Shown here one piece after another: positions 1-9,675 of a DNA stretch of 64,000 bases. The position numbers were made by a program, and so were the translations under genes. Numbering within the stretch: position 1 is the first letter of the stretch; every line of letters starts with the position of its first letter. The stretch is from UBA1413 sp964552955 (GTDB taxonomy: Bacteria; Bacteroidota; Bacteroidia; Bacteroidales; Prolixibacteraceae), in the NCBI GenBank assembly GCA_964552955.1, contig CAZKIU010000003.1, positions 1 through 64,000 on the forward strand, in the 5' to 3' direction. The notes beneath the pieces were generated by a model. It did not search any database and was not told where the DNA came from. It was given only the letters and a program-made list of their open reading frames with translations.

Positions 1-111
1 ATTATTCTGTGTCAGTCAGGAATAATAGTTTATCCCGGAATTGAACTTCATTTTCTATGATTTTCCACCACTTTTCCCCATTTTTCCCCCATCTTCTGGC
101 AGAATTCTGAC

Positions 112-150
112 AAAAAGAAAAGAGTCACAGATTTTAACTTCTGTAACTCT
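112..150 (-). terminator. Rho-independent terminator downstream of tRNA-Ala
   Basis: On the minus strand an 11-bp stem (AGAGTTACAGA pairing with TCTGTGACTCT) closes an 8-nt loop and is followed by a T-rich tract. It lies 12 bp past the 3' end of the tRNA gene and is the expected end of that transcript. Confidence 0.8.
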
Positions 151-161
151 TTCATTTTCAG

Positions 162-235
162 TGGAGAATATCGGAATCGAACCGATGACCTTTTGACTGC
201 CAGTCAAACGCTCTAGCCAACTGAGCTAATCCCCC
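162..235 (-). tRNA. tRNA-Ala (anticodon GGC)
   Basis: The minus strand folds into a complete cloverleaf. It has a 7-bp acceptor stem with two G-U wobbles, a D-arm starting TAGCTCAGTTGG, an anticodon stem TTTGA/TCAAA around the loop CTGGCAG (anticodon GGC, reading GCC codons), and a T-arm with GGTTCGATTCC. The third acceptor pair is G-U, the known identity element for alanyl-tRNA synthetase, which independently supports alanine. The 3' CCA is not encoded. A terminator hairpin follows immediately. Confidence 0.95.
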
Positions 236-339
236 GTTTGAGGCGACAAAGATAAAAAATAATTTCAACACCAAACAAACGGTGGAATAGAAAAATCATT
301 ATCCTTTTTGTAAAATAACAACGCGAGGCTGCTTCTGCA

Positions 340-525
340 TTACCCCACCAGCTTGCCAAAAGCCTCATATACCAGGATGGCAGGCCACACCATAGCTTTC
401 AGGAATCCCAGCACACCCATCCAGAATCCGGTGGCATGCGAAATGAAATAAACGGCGGCCCCGATAAATCCCAGCCCGTAAACTGCATTCGAAGCCGAGG
501 AGTGTGTTTTACAATTTTCTGACAT
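340..525 (-). CDS. Small conserved-type membrane protein (61 aa), function unknown
   Basis: A 61-residue protein with a short polar N-terminus (MSENCKTHSS) followed by two hydrophobic stretches, about residues 15-30 and 33-55, rich in Gly, Ala, Phe and Trp. It probably spans the inner membrane twice or lies along it. It is divergent from the acyl-activating fusion gene, and an A-rich stretch rather than a Shine-Dalgarno site precedes the ATG, as is usual in Bacteroidota. I do not recognise a functional family. The regular hydrophobic pattern and clean ATG start argue that it is a real gene. Confidence 0.6.
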   Translation of the reverse strand: MSENCKTHSSASNAVYGLGFIGAAVYFISHATGFWMGVLGFLKAMVWPAILVYEAFGKLVG

Positions 526-615
526 GGCTTTTTTTTAATTTGTATATTTCCGGACTGAAAAATTACATTTTCAGCGTTTTATCGTTTAATATACTGAAAT
601 TTATTGTTCAAAGCC

Positions 616-3102
616 ATGATCACACACTTTATCAACAGAAATTATCCTGACAAGAAAGCCTTGGTCACCACCACTGGCGATATCACCTACCACAGTTTAC
701 TGAAGAATATAGAGCGGTATGCCCGGCTTTTTGATGGCCAGGCGTGCACGAAAGCCGCCATCTTCAGCGAAAACAGGCCTGAATGGATCTATGCTTTTTA
801 CGCCACCCTCCAGAAAAACGCGGTCCCTGTGCCCATTGACTTCATGGCCTCGGCCGAAGATGTGGCCTATATCCTCGACGACTGCCAGCCTGAGTGGCTT
901 TTCATCAGTACCGCCATGAAGGAGCGCCTGCCTGGTATCGACCTGATCACAAAGCACAAACCACGGGTCATTGTCTTTGAAGAGATCCCGGCTAACGACA
1001 CTGTGAAAGAAAGCGAATGGCTGGGGCCCGAAGATAACGATTCCACAGCGGTGATCATCTACACCTCCGGAACCACGGGAAGTCCCAAGGGGGTCATGCT
1101 CTCCTTCACCAATATCCTCGAAAACATGTCAGCAGTCATCGACTGCAAGATCTACATCCCCGAAAGACAGGTGATGATTTTCCTGCCGCTGCATCATGTC
1201 TTCCCGCTGGTAGGCTCCATGATGATCCCCCTGTATAACGGATCGACCATCGCCATGGCACCCTCCATGCAATCGGCCGACCTGCTTAAAACCTTCAGCT
1301 ACAATGAAGTAGGTGTATTTCTGGGGGTCCCCCGGCTTTATGAACTGATGTACAGGGGCATCAAGGCGAAAATCGACAAAAGTCCCGTGGCCAAGGCGCT
1401 CCTCTGGATGGTCCTGAAAACCGGATGGCGCAACCTGGGACGGAAAATCTTCAATAAGGTCCACCAGTCCTTTGGCGGCAAACTGCAATACATGATCGCC
1501 GGCGGTGCCGCCCTGAACAGGGAAGTGGGCACCTTCTTCTACGGAATTGGCTTTGATATCATGGAAGGCTTCGGAATGACTGAAGCTGCCCCCATGATCA
1601 CCTTCCCCCGGCCAGGCAAAATTAAAATCGGCTCCACGGGGCAGGCCCTGCCCGGTCTCACCATCGAAATCAGGGAGGGAGAAATTGTGGCTAAAGGCCC
1701 CAGCATCATGAAAGGGTACTACAACCGGCCTGAGGAAACCGCCCAAACGGTTATTGATGGATGGCTCTACACCGGCGACCTGGGATACCTCGATAAGGAG
1801 GGCTTCCTCTTTATTACCGGCCGGAAAAAGGAAATCATAGTCCTTCCGAACGGGAAAAACATCAACCCCATGGAACTGGAATCCAGCCTTGAAAAATTCT
1901 CGCCCGCCATAAAGGAAGCCGGGGTAACCCTCTACAAAGAGATGCTCCATGCCCTCATCTTTCCAGATGCCGGATTTCTGTCCGAAAACCATATCGAAGA
2001 TCAGCAGGCCTGGTTCCGCGACCAGGTCATCGCTCCCTTCAATGCCGGAGTCAGCTCCTACAAACGCATCATGCAGTTTACCCTGATCTCATCGGAGTTG
2101 CCCCGCACCAGGCTCTCCAAACTACAAAGGTTTAAACTGGCGGAACTAATCGAACAAAAAAAGGCAGCCAACACCAACCCCGATGGACCTCAATCCCCGG
2201 AATTCCTGGCCATTAAAACCTTCCTGGAAAGCCAGGTCGATATGGATGTTTTACCTGGTCATCACCTTGTGTTTGACATCTCGATGGACTCGTTGGGCAA
2301 ACTAAGCCTGATCGATTACATCGAGAAGAGTTTCGGCATTAAACTGGATGAAGAACAACTTCTCAAATTTCCATCCCTGGGTAAGATGGCCGAATACATC
2401 AGGAGTCATAAACTATTCCACAAGTCAGATGCCGACACCACCTGGTCGGGCAACCTGAAGGAGGATGCAGAGGTGATTCTTCCGAAAACCTCTTTTCTGC
2501 TGGCTCCTGCGGTCAAATCGGTGAGAGCCTTCTTCAGATTGTTCTTCCGGTTTGAGGGATCAGGCATGGAAAATATTCCCGAAGGCCCCTGTTTCTTCGC
2601 CCCCAACCATGAAAGCAAACTCGACGCCTTCCTGGTCCTCTCCTATCTCGACCGGCCTACGCTCAAAAACACGTTTTCCTACGCCAAAAAAGAACATGTC
2701 AAAAGCGCCCTCCGACGGTATCTGGCCGCACGCACCAACGTGATCGTCATGGACCTCAGCAAAGAGCTGAAGAATTCCATCCTGAAAATGGCGGAAGTGG
2801 TAAAACAGGGAAAGAAAATCCTGATTTTCCCGGAAGGAACCCGCTCCCTCACCGGGGAACTGGGCGATTTCAAAAAAACCTATGCCATCCTGAGTACCGA
2901 GCTGAACATACCTGTAGTGCCGGTGGTCATCCACGGGGCCTACGCCGCCATGTCGTATGGGGAGAAGAAAATCAACAGGGGTCAAAAAATCAGCATCCGC
3001 TTTCTCCCCCCTGTTTACCCCGGAACCATGAGCCCCGAGGAATTGAACAAACAAGTGAAAGACGAAATTCTGAAGGCCAAAAAAGGATTTTTTAGGGACT
3101 AA
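616..3102 (+). CDS. AMP-dependent acyl-CoA/ACP synthetase fused to acyl carrier domain and PlsC acyltransferase
   Basis: An 828-residue fusion in the order ANL adenylating domain, acyl carrier domain, PlsC-type acyltransferase. Residues about 1-535 carry the ANL motifs YTSGTTGSPKG (~148), GFGMTEAAP (~318) and YTGDLG (~385). Residues about 540-615 form a carrier domain with the phosphopantetheine serine in ISMDSLGKLSL (~557). Residues about 640-825 carry the acyltransferase motifs NHESKLD (~664) and FPEGTRS (~738). The likely chemistry is ATP-dependent activation of a fatty acid, transfer to the built-in carrier, and acylation of a lysophospholipid or glycerol phosphate at the inner membrane, analogous to E. 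coli Aas, in which the PlsC domain comes first and there is no carrier. A TTG lies four codons upstream in frame, but ATG 616 begins the recognisable domain. Domain calls are secure; the substrate is inferred. Confidence 0.9.
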   Translation: MITHFINRNYPDKKALVTTTGDITYHSLLKNIERYARLFDGQACTKAAIFSENRPEWIYAFYATLQKNAVPVPIDFMASAEDVAYILDDCQPEWLFISTAMKERLPGIDLITKHKPRVIVFEEIPANDTVKESEWLGPEDNDSTAVIIYTSGTTGSPKGVMLSFTNILENMSAVIDCKIYIPERQVMIFLPLHHVFPLVGSMMIPLYNGSTIAMAPSMQSADLLKTFSYNEVGVFLGVPRLYELMYRGIKAKIDKSPVAKALLWMVLKTGWRNLGRKIFNKVHQSFGGKLQYMIAGGAALNREVGTFFYGIGFDIMEGFGMTEAAPMITFPRPGKIKIGSTGQALPGLTIEIREGEIVAKGPSIMKGYYNRPEETAQTVIDGWLYTGDLGYLDKEGFLFITGRKKEIIVLPNGKNINPMELESSLEKFSPAIKEAGVTLYKEMLHALIFPDAGFLSENHIEDQQAWFRDQVIAPFNAGVSSYKRIMQFTLISSELPRTRLSKLQRFKLAELIEQKKAANTNPDGPQSPEFLAIKTFLESQVDMDVLPGHHLVFDISMDSLGKLSLIDYIEKSFGIKLDEEQLLKFPSLGKMAEYIRSHKLFHKSDADTTWSGNLKEDAEVILPKTSFLLAPAVKSVRAFFRLFFRFEGSGMENIPEGPCFFAPNHESKLDAFLVLSYLDRPTLKNTFSYAKKEHVKSALRRYLAARTNVIVMDLSKELKNSILKMAEVVKQGKKILIFPEGTRSLTGELGDFKKTYAILSTELNIPVVPVVIHGAYAAMSYGEKKINRGQKISIRFLPPVYPGTMSPEELNKQVKDEILKAKKGFFRD

Positions 3103-3208
3103 CCAGGATCTGAATTAGCTCCAACGTACCAAAGTAGGTTCTTCAGCAGACCCGTCAAATTCCTGCCCCATTTAAGGGTGGTTGCCGAAGTGGCTTTTTT
3201 GGCTGTCG

Positions 3209-6200
3209 TCACATTGTCCCATTCACCGGTGAGGCTGAAGTGATGCGCAATGTGACAGGTCCCCGCAATCCTGAAGGTTTGAGCGGCGATCCTTTTTTGG
3301 GTCCGCTGATGGTCCAGGTTTTACGTTCCTCCACAGGCAAGCTGTCGTCATAGACCAGCCGGTTAAACCAGGTATTGGTCACTTCCACCGAAAGCTGGTT
3401 CACTCCCGGTTGAGCCCATCTTGAGATATCCACAACATAGGGAGGGGTCCATACTTGTCCGGCCTCTCGCCCATTGACCAGGATGGTGGCCGCCACTCCT
3501 ACCTCTCCCAGGTATAGCTGCAGTGTGGTCCCGGAGAGTGACGAGGGAAGGGTAAAAGCCGCTGAATAGACCGCAGTTCCCGAAAAGGATTTTGCAGCGG
3601 GCGGGAGATCGAGCATTGTCCATGGTTTCAGCTCTTTCAGCGGCAGGCTGGCGGGGGCATCCCACCCCGACGGGAAGGAGAGGGTCCAGGGCCCCTCTAT
3701 GGCCATTTCCCGCACGACCCTTGTCGCAGTTGAACCAGAACCAGTGGGGCCACCCGGTTTTTCTCCCTGGCGGAAGAGGATAAAGCATGCCCCGGAAGGA
3801 GGAAGCTCCAGCGGGACCCCGGTGAAACCCTTCTCCTCACGGACTCCTTGTGCCAACGCCATTTCTCCGGTAACCGGGTCCCAGATTTCAACTGTGCCGG
3901 CAGCCCTGAACACAGGCATTCCGGAGTAGCCCTCCTCACTGGAGGAAGTCACAAAATACCAGTCGGCATCGCCGGCCCTGCGATGAGTCCACAAAAGACC
4001 ATTGCCCTGTACGTCGGGTTCCACTCCTGATTGCAACAGGGCGGCTTCCAGGGACACTCCTGAAATAAGGTGGCCCTTTCCGATATTCCGGACCCCCGGC
4101 CTGTGGTCCGTTCCCCAAAGATGGCTTACCAATTTCTTATAACGTTCTGCTGCCTTCTTACCACCAGTCAGGGTAGCCATGCCACGGGGAGGATCACCGA
4201 CTATTGTGGCACCTTGTTCAAGCATGGTCTTCAGTTTTTCGAGGGTCTCAGTCAACAGACTCGGTGAATCTTTGAGCCAGAGCAGCCGGTAGCGGATGCC
4301 TTCTGGTGTAACGATCCATCCGTCGTGCACCGACAAGCGGTTCAACAAAACATCGGTATTGCAATAATCATAATGATATCCTTCAGGGAAGGGGGCATCC
4401 TGCAACGGTTTGTGATCCAGTTCATCGCCCAGGTACCAGAGTACATCGGACACCGGCTGACCACGTTCGAGCAAGTAGGTGCATCGAGCTAGTGAGGTCG
4501 TAAACGATTTCATGTATCTCCACCAGGTTTGGCCCCTCAGAAATGGGGTGCCTATTCCTGATCCAAACGATGTACCCGGAGGGAGCCAATCGGTGCGCGG
4601 GTTATGGGTATAGGTATGAAACACCAGATGGGAGACGCCTTCCGCAAAATGGATGTTGGCGATATGCCGGAGCATGGCCGGTGATTCATGGTAGGTCAGG
4701 TTAAAAGAGGTAAAGGCTTCTGCGGCCAAACGGGGTTTCCCATAGAGACGGGCAGCGGAGGCAGCAGGCTTGATGGGTTTGAAGTTCATACTGCCCACAT
4801 ACCCTTCGCTCCGGGGATGCCAGAATTCACACATCGGCACATCGGCATATTTGTAATATTCGAGTATATCGGCAGGAAAGACATCGCCCGATGCGGTCTC
4901 ATACGCTACGGCCAGTCCGTTCTGGTGCCCCAGCTCCACCATTCTGCCGTAGAAATTCTTCACCAGCAGGTCGTTCAGGGTAGCTCTCCAGTCGCGCAAA
5001 AACCGGGTGGTGGTTTCAGGTGCCCCCACGGTATATCCCATCAGGGCAGGAAACCAGCTCCACAGGCTGTATCCCCTCAGTTCCTGAAACCGTGCATCCA
5101 TTCCCTCGGTCCAGGTCTGGGTTTCACACTCCCAGCTATCGAGGAGCATCCCCTGCATAAGCCCATTCCCCACTGGACCGTCATGACCCGACAACCGCCC
5201 AATGTATCCTGCAAAATGGGCTTCCGCACCTTCCGGAGAGAGTTTATTGCATTCCCACCCTGTGGCTTCGGGCGGAGCCGGTCCATTCTTTTTACCTGTA
5301 TTTACATGTCCCACTCGCATGACCGTCCATTGGCCCGCGGGGACCTTCCACGACAGATGGCCCTTTTCATCCATGCGGGAGGTCAGGTTCCGTACTTCCC
5401 TGGGGTCGATCCACGTGTTCGCCGACTGTTCCGGATAAGACCCCCGGTCGAGACCGCGTAATGTCCATCCGGCCTGCGCTTCCCAGTTGTTCATTCTCGC
5501 TCCGGTGAAACAACGGATCCAGGAAAATATCATATCGTGCAGGTTGTCAATGGTGATCCGGTATTTCCGGGCAGGCACCTCCGCACAGGCCATGGTAAAA
5601 GGCTGGTTGTCTTGCCAGTTGCTCTGGGGTAAATCCATCCGGGCCACTTCCGCAACTTTCTGAGGAAGGATGGCCTCGATTTTCACGGTGACGCCAGGTT
5701 CATAACACCAACTGTGGTTGAACGACTGGATCGATGGAAACTGAACCCTCCGCAGGGTGATTTCACTCCCGAAGTCCATCTCCACCCATACCGGTCCTTC
5801 TCCACCCTTGAGCACTATTTTCGCTCCCTCGGGGCTTCCTAAATTTTTCTCCCAGGGAAGGTGATCCAGATTGCTGGTCACCGACCGGGGGATGAGGGGC
5901 GTCACACTGTCACCCTCTGGAGTCGGAAAGGCAATGACCGCCACCTCCCGGTAATCCCTCCATGGTTCGCCGCCTGACAGCGGTGGGGGAAGCACAATGG
6001 TCTGCCCAGAACCGCCCTGTACATCGGTCCGGCTCCAGACCAGATGACGCATGGCATTCTCCGGGGTGATCCAGGGCCCTCCCGCCATGGCCCAGCCCGG
6101 ACAGTTCTGCATGGTAAAACGTAAATCCAGCCTCCGGCACTCCTGCGCCACATGATGAATCATATCGTCCCAGGGTGCGGTGAGACATTTGACCTGGGGT

Positions 6201-6529
6201 GAAACCCCGGGCCATTCGCCGCCAAACTGCCCGTGAAAAAGCTGAATCCCCCGGATTCCCGCTTCCCTGATGGCTTCCAGATCGGCCGTAATCCCCGCTT
6301 TCGACACGTTGCCCCCGATAAAATGAAACCAGGTCTCGGGATGATACAACGAAGGGGGTTCAAGAAACCTCTTCCTGTCCTCTTCACTGAAGGGATGACG
6401 CACCATTTCAGGGCGGGGTCCCCATCCATCGGACGGCCCTGCCCCGGCTGATTGTGCCTTTGCCCTTTCATGGGGCCATGCCGCCACAACGAACAGCCAT
6501 AATACGTAACGGAAAATATTTTTTGTCAT
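3209..6529 (-). CDS. Secreted GH106-type alpha-L-rhamnosidase-like glycoside hydrolase
   Basis: About 1106 residues. ATG 6529 starts a typical signal peptide (MTKNIFRYVLWLFVVAAW); the frame stays open further upstream without a better start. Near residues 50-75 is WFHFIGGNVSKAGITADLEA, and near 130-165 are CPGWAMAGGPW and ITPENAM, all characteristic of the GH106 / large alpha-L-rhamnosidase-like catalytic barrel. The last ~150 residues form a jelly-roll domain of the kind that binds sugars (YLGEVGVAATILVNGREAG). It should act in the periplasm or at the cell surface on rhamnose-containing plant or bacterial glycans. It is divergent from a GH42 gene with a 148-bp shared promoter region, which suggests joint use on one glycan. 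No SusC/SusD pair is present in the window. Exact substrate is not determinable here. Confidence 0.85.
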   Translation of the reverse strand: MTKNIFRYVLWLFVVAAWPHERAKAQSAGAGPSDGWGPRPEMVRHPFSEEDRKRFLEPPSLYHPETWFHFIGGNVSKAGITADLEAIREAGIRGIQLFHGQFGGEWPGVSPQVKCLTAPWDDMIHHVAQECRRLDLRFTMQNCPGWAMAGGPWITPENAMRHLVWSRTDVQGGSGQTIVLPPPLSGGEPWRDYREVAVIAFPTPEGDSVTPLIPRSVTSNLDHLPWEKNLGSPEGAKIVLKGGEGPVWVEMDFGSEITLRRVQFPSIQSFNHSWCYEPGVTVKIEAILPQKVAEVARMDLPQSNWQDNQPFTMACAEVPARKYRITIDNLHDMIFSWIRCFTGARMNNWEAQAGWTLRGLDRGSYPEQSANTWIDPREVRNLTSRMDEKGHLSWKVPAGQWTVMRVGHVNTGKKNGPAPPEATGWECNKLSPEGAEAHFAGYIGRLSGHDGPVGNGLMQGMLLDSWECETQTWTEGMDARFQELRGYSLWSWFPALMGYTVGAPETTTRFLRDWRATLNDLLVKNFYGRMVELGHQNGLAVAYETASGDVFPADILEYYKYADVPMCEFWHPRSEGYVGSMNFKPIKPAASAARLYGKPRLAAEAFTSFNLTYHESPAMLRHIANIHFAEGVSHLVFHTYTHNPRTDWLPPGTSFGSGIGTPFLRGQTWWRYMKSFTTSLARCTYLLERGQPVSDVLWYLGDELDHKPLQDAPFPEGYHYDYCNTDVLLNRLSVHDGWIVTPEGIRYRLLWLKDSPSLLTETLEKLKTMLEQGATIVGDPPRGMATLTGGKKAAERYKKLVSHLWGTDHRPGVRNIGKGHLISGVSLEAALLQSGVEPDVQGNGLLWTHRRAGDADWYFVTSSSEEGYSGMPVFRAAGTVEIWDPVTGEMALAQGVREEKGFTGVPLELPPSGACFILFRQGEKPGGPTGSGSTATRVVREMAIEGPWTLSFPSGWDAPASLPLKELKPWTMLDLPPAAKSFSGTAVYSAAFTLPSSLSGTTLQLYLGEVGVAATILVNGREAGQVWTPPYVVDISRWAQPGVNQLSVEVTNTWFNRLVYDDSLPVEERKTWTISGPKKGSPLKPSGLRGPVTLRITSASPVNGTM

Positions 6530-6677
6530 AGGTCCGGTTGTTTCTCCTGCATAGACAAAATTATGTAAATAATTGAAACGCGCCCGGCCTTGCATCGTAA
6601 GACGCCCAATTTCTCCCTACACAGGGAATGGGAATTATGGTGGATTTTCCTTAACTTTCAGGCATGATCCAAAACCA

Positions 6678-8984
6678 ATGAGCAGTATGAAGAGCCTGGC
6701 ATTACAGATATCCGGAGTATTTATCCTGATGATATTTGCCCTTGGAACAACAGCACAGGAAAATATTTCCCCGGCAAAGGGTGATTTTTTCCCGTTTTCG
6801 GTATGGTATAGCGGAGGGAAAGCCCGGGCACCTATGCTCTCTTCCCTCACCCCCCAGTCGGAACAGGAGTGGCGCAACGATCTGCAACAGATCAAAAAAC
6901 TGGGGTTCAACACTGTACGCACGTGGGTCGAATGGGCCGCCTGCGAACCGGAACGGGGAAAATACAACTTCGGGAACCTGAAGCTGCTGCTCAGGCTTGC
7001 CGAAGAGACCGGACTAAGGGTATTTATCCAGATTTATGTTGATTCGGCACCCGACTGGGTAGCCCGTGATTTTCCGCACGCCCTTTTTGAAGCCCACAGT
7101 GGCGATAAAGTATATCCTCAGGCGGCTCCCGGTGTGTGTACCGACAATAGCGATGCCGCGGAGGCTGTCCTCGGTTTTTTCACTGCCACAGCACGGGTGG
7201 CCTCCGCCTCCCCGGCCTTCTTCGGCTGGGACCTCTGGAGCGAACCTCATATCATCAACTGGGCCTCCCTCGACTTCATCCCCAACGCCCAGTTCTGCTT
7301 CTGCCCGGGCACAAGAGCCAAATTCCGCCTCTGGCTCGAAAACAAATACGGCACCCTGGCTGACCTCAACAAAGCCTGGTACCGCAACTTTACCGACTGG
7401 AACCAGGTGGACCCGCCCCGTTTCAGTACCATCCTGAGCTATACCGATTTCATCGACTGGAAGAGTTTCATCTATGAGAAACTGATGGATGACATGGCCG
7501 CCCGCTACCAGGCCATCCGCAAGGGCGACCCCACCCATCTGATCACCGCCCATGCCGTAGGGGCCTCCCTTTTTCAGTCGCCCCACGTGGGCGCCGGCGC
7601 TACCGATGACTTCCTGATGGCCCGCCCCCTCGATTATTACGGCGTCTCCATGTATCCCAAACATAATCAGCCCGACAGGGCCTGGTCGCTGACTACCCTG
7701 CGCGCCACCACCGACTTCATCCGCAGTGCCAACCGCGAAAAAGAAGGCTGGTTCGTAGGCGAACTGCAGGCCGGACTGGGCACCGTTTCGCTGCTGGTGA
7801 GCGACCCCGTGACCGCCGACGACCACCGCATCTGGGCCTGGTCAGCCATCTCCAAAGGCGCCAAGGGGGTGAATATCTACGCTTACTACCCCATGTCTAC
7901 AGGTTATGAGGCCGGAGGTTACGGCCTGATCAACCTCGACGGCACCCTCACCGACCGGGCCGTGAAAGCCGGCGAGATGGCCGCCGTCGTCGACCGCAAC
8001 CAGAACCTCTTTCTCTCCTCGCGACCAGTGAAGGCAGAAATCGGCATCCTTTATAACCCCATGACCCAGATGGTGGGCGGCATGCAACGCCGTGACTACC
8101 CAGGGGCCCTGTCCAACTCCCTCCTGGGTTACTACCAGTCGTTCGCCAACCACAACGTCCCCATCGATTTCATCCACCGCGAACACATCGAAAAGGGCGA
8201 GCTCTCGCAATACAAACTGATCATCCTCCCTTTCCAGGTAATGTTCACCGCCAAAGCCGCGGAAGGCCTGCGCGAATTCGTCCGTAACGGCGGCTACGTG
8301 CTGGCCGAAGCCCGCATGGCCTGGAACGACGAATACGGCCATGCCTCCGGAATCATCCCCGGACTCGGACTACATGAGCTCTTCGGCGTCCGCGAATTGG
8401 AAGTCCGCATGAGGGATAAGGTCACCCTTGCCTTCAGCACATCCAACCACCCTGCCCTGGCCGGACTGAAAGCCGGAGAACTCCTCAAAGGTTCTCTCTT
8501 TGCCGAATCCCTTAAACCACTGGAGAACAGGGATGTTCAGATCCTTGCCCTAACCGCAGAAGGCGACCCCGCCATCGTCTGTACCTCCTTCGGAAAAGGG
8601 AAAGCCATGACCGTGGGTAGTTTCCCGGGCATGGCCAACTTCCCGGAGGTGGACCCCGTCAACGACACCTTCTTTCTCAACCTGCTCCGGTGGGCTGGTA
8701 TTGAAAGACCCTTCACTACCTCCCACGACGGCCGCACCTCCAACCAGGTGGAAGTCCGCCTCCAGGAAAACCCCAGCACATCGGTACTTTTCGTGTTGAA
8801 CCATAGCGAGAAACATGAAGAAGTCACCATTGACCTTAACGTCAGAAAAGAGGGTTGGTATAAAGTATGTGACGTGATCACCAACAGTGAATCCAGAATT
8901 CAGAGTTCCGGAAATATTCTGAAAATCAGCACATCACTTGATCGCAAACAGGTGGCCGTTCTGGAAATAGGCCCGGCTTCCTGA
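6678..8984 (+). CDS. Secreted GH42-type beta-galactosidase-like glycoside hydrolase
   Basis: 768 residues starting at ATG 6678 (an alternative ATG is three codons on). A hydrophobic signal peptide precedes TAQENISP. The (beta/alpha)8 barrel starts near residue 40, with GFNTVRTWVEWAACEPERG typical of GH42. The probable acid/base glutamate is in DLWSEPH (~186) and the probable nucleophile in VGELQAG (~362). Residues ~450-640 match the GH42 trimerisation domain (glutamine-amidotransferase-like fold), with a small beta domain at the end. It likely releases galactose or a related sugar from oligosaccharides in the periplasm. The signal peptide is noteworthy because many GH42 enzymes are cytoplasmic. 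It is divergent from the GH106 gene. Confidence 0.85.
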   Translation: MSSMKSLALQISGVFILMIFALGTTAQENISPAKGDFFPFSVWYSGGKARAPMLSSLTPQSEQEWRNDLQQIKKLGFNTVRTWVEWAACEPERGKYNFGNLKLLLRLAEETGLRVFIQIYVDSAPDWVARDFPHALFEAHSGDKVYPQAAPGVCTDNSDAAEAVLGFFTATARVASASPAFFGWDLWSEPHIINWASLDFIPNAQFCFCPGTRAKFRLWLENKYGTLADLNKAWYRNFTDWNQVDPPRFSTILSYTDFIDWKSFIYEKLMDDMAARYQAIRKGDPTHLITAHAVGASLFQSPHVGAGATDDFLMARPLDYYGVSMYPKHNQPDRAWSLTTLRATTDFIRSANREKEGWFVGELQAGLGTVSLLVSDPVTADDHRIWAWSAISKGAKGVNIYAYYPMSTGYEAGGYGLINLDGTLTDRAVKAGEMAAVVDRNQNLFLSSRPVKAEIGILYNPMTQMVGGMQRRDYPGALSNSLLGYYQSFANHNVPIDFIHREHIEKGELSQYKLIILPFQVMFTAKAAEGLREFVRNGGYVLAEARMAWNDEYGHASGIIPGLGLHELFGVRELEVRMRDKVTLAFSTSNHPALAGLKAGELLKGSLFAESLKPLENRDVQILALTAEGDPAIVCTSFGKGKAMTVGSFPGMANFPEVDPVNDTFFLNLLRWAGIERPFTTSHDGRTSNQVEVRLQENPSTSVLFVLNHSEKHEEVTIDLNVRKEGWYKVCDVITNSESRIQSSGNILKISTSLDRKQVAVLEIGPAS

Positions 8985-9066
8985 GAAATTACCGGACCAC
9001 CTGAATTCATTACTTATCCTTATATTTGGTCATCCGGAACAGATTCTGGTAAAAACTGAATTCTTT

Positions 9067-9618
9067 ATGATCTCCTTCCTCCTTCTTTTTTTTCTGGTAG
9101 CCACGGCTGGTTACGGGCTTTATGTGTATAACCGGCTGATCAGACTTTTCAATTACACCAAAGAGGCATGGAGTGGCATTGACGTGCAGTTGAAAAAAAG
9201 GCATGAACTGATTCCCCTGCTCGTAAAAACCGTTAAAGGTTATGCCGCTCATGAACGCAACCTGCTGGAGACCATCACCGATCTGCGCTCGCGGGGCATA
9301 GCTGCCGGTTCTCTTAAAGATGCCGAAACGGCCGAAGTGGGCCTCTCCAAAGCCCTGGGCAACCTGTTTGTGGTCGTCGAAAATTACCCCGAACTGAAGG
9401 CCAACCAGAACTTCCTGGAGTTGCAACGAGAGATCTCGAAGGTGGAACATGACCTCCAGAGGGCCCGCCGTTATTACAACGGAACCGTGCGCAACTACAA
9501 CATCCTGATTGAACAGTTCCCTTCAAACCTGATCGCCGGATTGGCCGGCCACCGGCAACGCGATTACTTCGACCTCGACAACCAATCGGAACGGGCGGCT
9601 CCGGAACTGAGCTTTTAA
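9067..9618 (+). CDS. LemA family protein
   Basis: 183 residues. One N-terminal membrane helix (about residues 2-20) is followed by the LemA four-helix bundle with the family hallmarks YNRLIRLFNYTKEAWSGIDV, QLKKRHELIPLLVKTVKGYA and LETITDLRSRG. LemA proteins are membrane-anchored with the helical bundle outside the cytoplasm; their molecular role is not well defined. The DUF2207 gene begins 57 bp downstream on the same strand, a very common LemA partnership, so the two are probably co-transcribed. Confidence 0.9.
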   Translation: MISFLLLFFLVATAGYGLYVYNRLIRLFNYTKEAWSGIDVQLKKRHELIPLLVKTVKGYAAHERNLLETITDLRSRGIAAGSLKDAETAEVGLSKALGNLFVVVENYPELKANQNFLELQREISKVEHDLQRARRYYNGTVRNYNILIEQFPSNLIAGLAGHRQRDYFDLDNQSERAAPELSF

Positions 9619-9675
9619 ATCCCGGCCGGAACCATGAATTACACTTTGACCCAACATTATGTAAACACAATAATC

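Noticed and set aside
4688..5461. A 257-codon plus-strand open frame opposite the GH106 gene
   Set aside because: Antisense shadow with no signal, motif or ribosome-binding site.
7014..7826. A 270-codon minus-strand open frame inside the GH42 gene
   Set aside because: Gly/Val-rich antisense shadow of a secure coding region.
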